NCBI GenBank assembly: GCA_016210825.1
Contig: JACQTM010000169.1
Coordinates: 1-7,760, forward strand
Length of the DNA: 7,760 nucleotides
Direction of reading: 5' to 3'
Origin: Hyphomicrobiales bacterium
GTDB lineage: Bacteria > Pseudomonadota > Alphaproteobacteria > Rhizobiales > Xanthobacteraceae
Position 1 is the first letter of the stretch, and each line of letters begins with the position of its first letter. The notes beneath the pieces are model-generated. The model had not been told where the DNA came from and made no database searches. It saw nothing but the letters and a program-made list of their open reading frames with translations. The translations under genes and the position numbers were made by a program. Shown one piece after another: positions 6,221 through 7,760 of the stretch.

Positions 6221-6309
6221 GAGCGTATAACAAGCAAAGAGTTTGGGTGCCCGGACTGCGCAACACATAACTATTCTATAGACTGCAGCAATCAACCGGG
6301 AACCCCATC

Positions 6310-7521
6310 ATGGACTTCACACTTTCTCCCGAATTCGAAGATTTGCGCGTTCGCACCCGCGCTTTTGTCGAGCAACACGTGTTGCGGTTGGAGGCGGAGT
6401 CCAAGAACTATGACCCGCACGAGAATATCCGCCTCGCACTGCTTGGGCCGGTACAGGCGAAGGCAAAACAAGCCGGCCTCTGGGCGCCCCAGGCGCCGAA
6501 GGAATTCGGCGGCATGGGTCTGCCGATCGTCGCCTGGGCGGTGATGTACGAGGAAGCAAACCGCTCGATTTTCGGCCCGCTCGCGTTTAATTGCTCGGCG
6601 CCGGACGACGGCAACATGAATTTGTTAGCGAAGGCCGGCACGCCGGAGCAGAAGGAGAAATGGCTGCGGCCGATCGTCGACGGCACGGTGCGTTCGTCCT
6701 TTGCGATGACCGAACCCGCGCCCGGCGGCGGCTCCGACCCCGGCATGATCAGGACCCGGGCCGAGAAAAGGGGTGACAAGTGGGTTATCACCGGCCACAA
6801 GTGGTTCATCACTGGCGCGGATGAGGCAACCCATTTCATTCTCATTGCCCGCACCTCCGACGACGCGCGTAAAGGGCTGACTGCATTTCTTTATCACCGT
6901 GATCAGCCCGGCTGGCGCATCGTGCGCCGCATCCCGATCATGGGGCCGGAGGAGCATGGTGGACACTGTGAAATGGAATTTTCCGGCCTCGAAGTGCCAC
7001 AGGAAAATGTGCTGCTCAATGTCGGCGATGGCTTGAAGATCACGCAAATCCGTCTCGGGCCGGCGCGGCTGACGCACTGCATGCGCTGGCTCGGCCTCGC
7101 CAAGCGCTGCATGGAGATCGCCCAGGAATACGTCTCGCAGCGCGAAGGTTTTGGCATCAGGCTCGCCGACCGTGAAAGCGTACAGATTAAACTCGGCGAA
7201 ATCGCGCACCAGATTCAGATCGGCCGGCTGCTCGTCATGTATGCGGCCTGGAAGCTCGATCAGGGCGACCGGGCACGCAAGGAAGTATCGATGGCTAAGG
7301 TCCACGTCGCCGATACGTTGCACAACGCAGCGGATGTGGCGATCCAGCTCAACGGCGCGCGCGGCTATTCCAAGGACACAATTCTGGAATGGATTTACCG
7401 CTACGCCCGCGCCGCGCGCCTGGTCGATGGCGCCTCCGAAGTGCACAAAATGGTGCTCGCGCGCTTCATGCGTGAGGAGGGCCGCGATTTTTGGAGCTGG
7501 AGTGCGGGCAATAGAGTGTGA
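6310..7521 (+). CDS. Acyl-CoA dehydrogenase family protein (ACAD10/11-like)
   Basis: This is a soluble flavoprotein of 403 residues, complete. It is expected to make the alpha-beta double bond in an acyl-CoA and hand electrons to electron-transfer flavoprotein. Seen in order: a helical N-terminal domain; FAMTEPAPGGGSDP (131-144) and WFITGA (165-170), which hold FAD in the beta domain; GPEEHGGHCEMEF (212-224); RLGPARLTHCMRWLG (248-262) and REGFG (278-282); IQLNGARGYSKDT (345-357); and RYARAARLVDGASEVH (364-379). The ARLTHCMRWLG and DGxxEVH marks point to the ACAD10/11-like branch. At the place of the usual catalytic Glu (xEGT in other ACADs) stands Asp373. Start ATG 6310 has GGGA 8 nt upstream. 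It is divergent from the sulfur transporter pair and has no enoyl-CoA hydratase or CoA ligase beside it here, so the acyl substrate is unknown. Confidence 0.92.
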   Translation: MDFTLSPEFEDLRVRTRAFVEQHVLRLEAESKNYDPHENIRLALLGPVQAKAKQAGLWAPQAPKEFGGMGLPIVAWAVMYEEANRSIFGPLAFNCSAPDDGNMNLLAKAGTPEQKEKWLRPIVDGTVRSSFAMTEPAPGGGSDPGMIRTRAEKRGDKWVITGHKWFITGADEATHFILIARTSDDARKGLTAFLYHRDQPGWRIVRRIPIMGPEEHGGHCEMEFSGLEVPQENVLLNVGDGLKITQIRLGPARLTHCMRWLGLAKRCMEIAQEYVSQREGFGIRLADRESVQIKLGEIAHQIQIGRLLVMYAAWKLDQGDRARKEVSMAKVHVADTLHNAADVAIQLNGARGYSKDTILEWIYRYARAARLVDGASEVHKMVLARFMREEGRDFWSWSAGNRV

Positions 7522-7560
7522 TATCAACCGCCCTCGACTTCGTTTCGATTCTCGCCTCCG

Positions 7561-7581
7561 TGCCCGCGCTCCGCGCGGGCA
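7561..7581 (+). terminator. Strong GC hairpin after the acyl-CoA dehydrogenase gene
   Basis: TGCCCGCGC-TCC-GCGCGGGCA forms a perfect 9-bp stem with a 3-nt loop, 40 nt after the stop codon. It is followed by TTGACGTCT, not a true T-run, so it may be a weak terminator, an RNA-stabilising 3' structure, or the remnant of an intergenic repeat (GCGGGCATTGAC resembles the GCGGCATGAC end of the copy near 2620). Confidence 0.4.
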
Positions 7582-7674
7582 TTGACGTCTATGTGGCACC
7601 TATCATCCGGATGAATGGCTGCGATCAGCTTTGCGCATGGCGCGCATAATGAGTTGCTGCAATCGGGTTCTGAA

Positions 7675-7760
7675 ATGCAAATGACATCGTCTAGCGCCAT
7701 TGACTCTTCGTATTCCTGGCTGCGCCTTGGCGTTGCGGTGCTCACCGGCACTATCGGCTC
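7675..7760 (+). CDS. Probable MFS transporter, N-terminal fragment (3' end outside the window)
   Basis: An open frame runs off the right edge. From ATG 7675 (or 7681) it reads a short polar leader rich in Ser, then SWLRLGVAVLTGTIGS, which looks like the start of the first membrane helix of rhizobial major facilitator permeases (RLAVAL...TIGSVGMW type, from memory). The frame also has an ATG at 7615, which would add 20 residues; no site has a clear Shine-Dalgarno sequence, though GGGT lies about 6 nt before 7675. Only some 29 residues are visible, so the family is a likely guess and the substrate cannot be given. The 153-base gap before it holds only the hairpin at 7561-7581. Confidence 0.5.
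   Translation, partial: MQMTSSSAIDSSYSWLRLGVAVLTGTIG

Noticed and set aside
6195..6266. GTG start adding 24 residues to the first sulfur transporter subunit
   Set aside because: The added residues are unlike the family N-terminus, and ATG 6194 starts exactly where the family begins.
6625..7599. Long open frame of 324 codons on the minus strand
   Set aside because: It lies antisense over the clear acyl-CoA dehydrogenase gene, shows no recognisable motif and has the Arg/His-rich makeup typical of shadow frames in GC-rich DNA.
7524..7751. Minus-strand frame of 75 codons at the right edge
   Set aside because: No motif or ribosome site; the plus-strand frame there begins like an MFS permease, which explains the sequence better.

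Overview
The window looks like a chromosomal stretch from a GC-rich alphaproteobacterium, most likely Hyphomicrobiales (Bradyrhizobium, Rhodopseudomonas or Xanthobacteraceae type). The grounds are codon use, close resemblance of several proteins to remembered Bradyrhizobium-type versions, and degenerate intergenic hairpin repeats of the GTCAT...ATGAC style common in that order. No RNA gene, insertion sequence, phage gene or CRISPR array is visible. It is a catabolic/transport region, densely packed with genes; no gap exceeds about 155 bases.

Layout: (1) 1-1097, +, the 3' part of a large FAD/Fe-S oxidoreductase (4Fe-4S motif and two CCG domains). (2) 1098-1244, a gap filled with hairpin repeats. 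(3) 2518-1245, -, nthA and nthB, the two subunits of a cobalt-type nitrile hydratase joined by an ATGA overlap, with no activator gene after them. (4) 2519-2631, a divergent gap holding another hairpin repeat. (5) 2632-5337, +, a likely operon: dctQ and dctM (small and large TRAP permeases, ATGA overlap) and an SDR oxidoreductase 13 nt later; no periplasmic binding protein is seen. (6) 6194-5334, -, a two-subunit YeeE/YedE-type sulfur-compound transporter pair, convergent with the SDR with overlapping stop codons. (7) 6310-7521, +, an acyl-CoA dehydrogenase of the ACAD10/11-like kind. (8) about 7675-7760, +, the first codons of a probable MFS transporter cut by the window edge.

How they may work together (inference): nitrile hydratase turns a nitrile into an amide in the cytoplasm. 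The divergently placed TRAP permease plus SDR looks like an uptake-and-oxidise module for an organic acid or related compound. The acyl-CoA dehydrogenase suggests CoA-thioester degradation. The YeeE/YedE pair would move thiosulfate or a related sulfur species and need not belong to the same pathway. No wholly new system is evident. The most useful leads are the nitrile hydratase without its usual metallochaperone gene, the TRAP permeases without a binding protein, and the repeat copies that occupy the shared nthA/dctQ control region.
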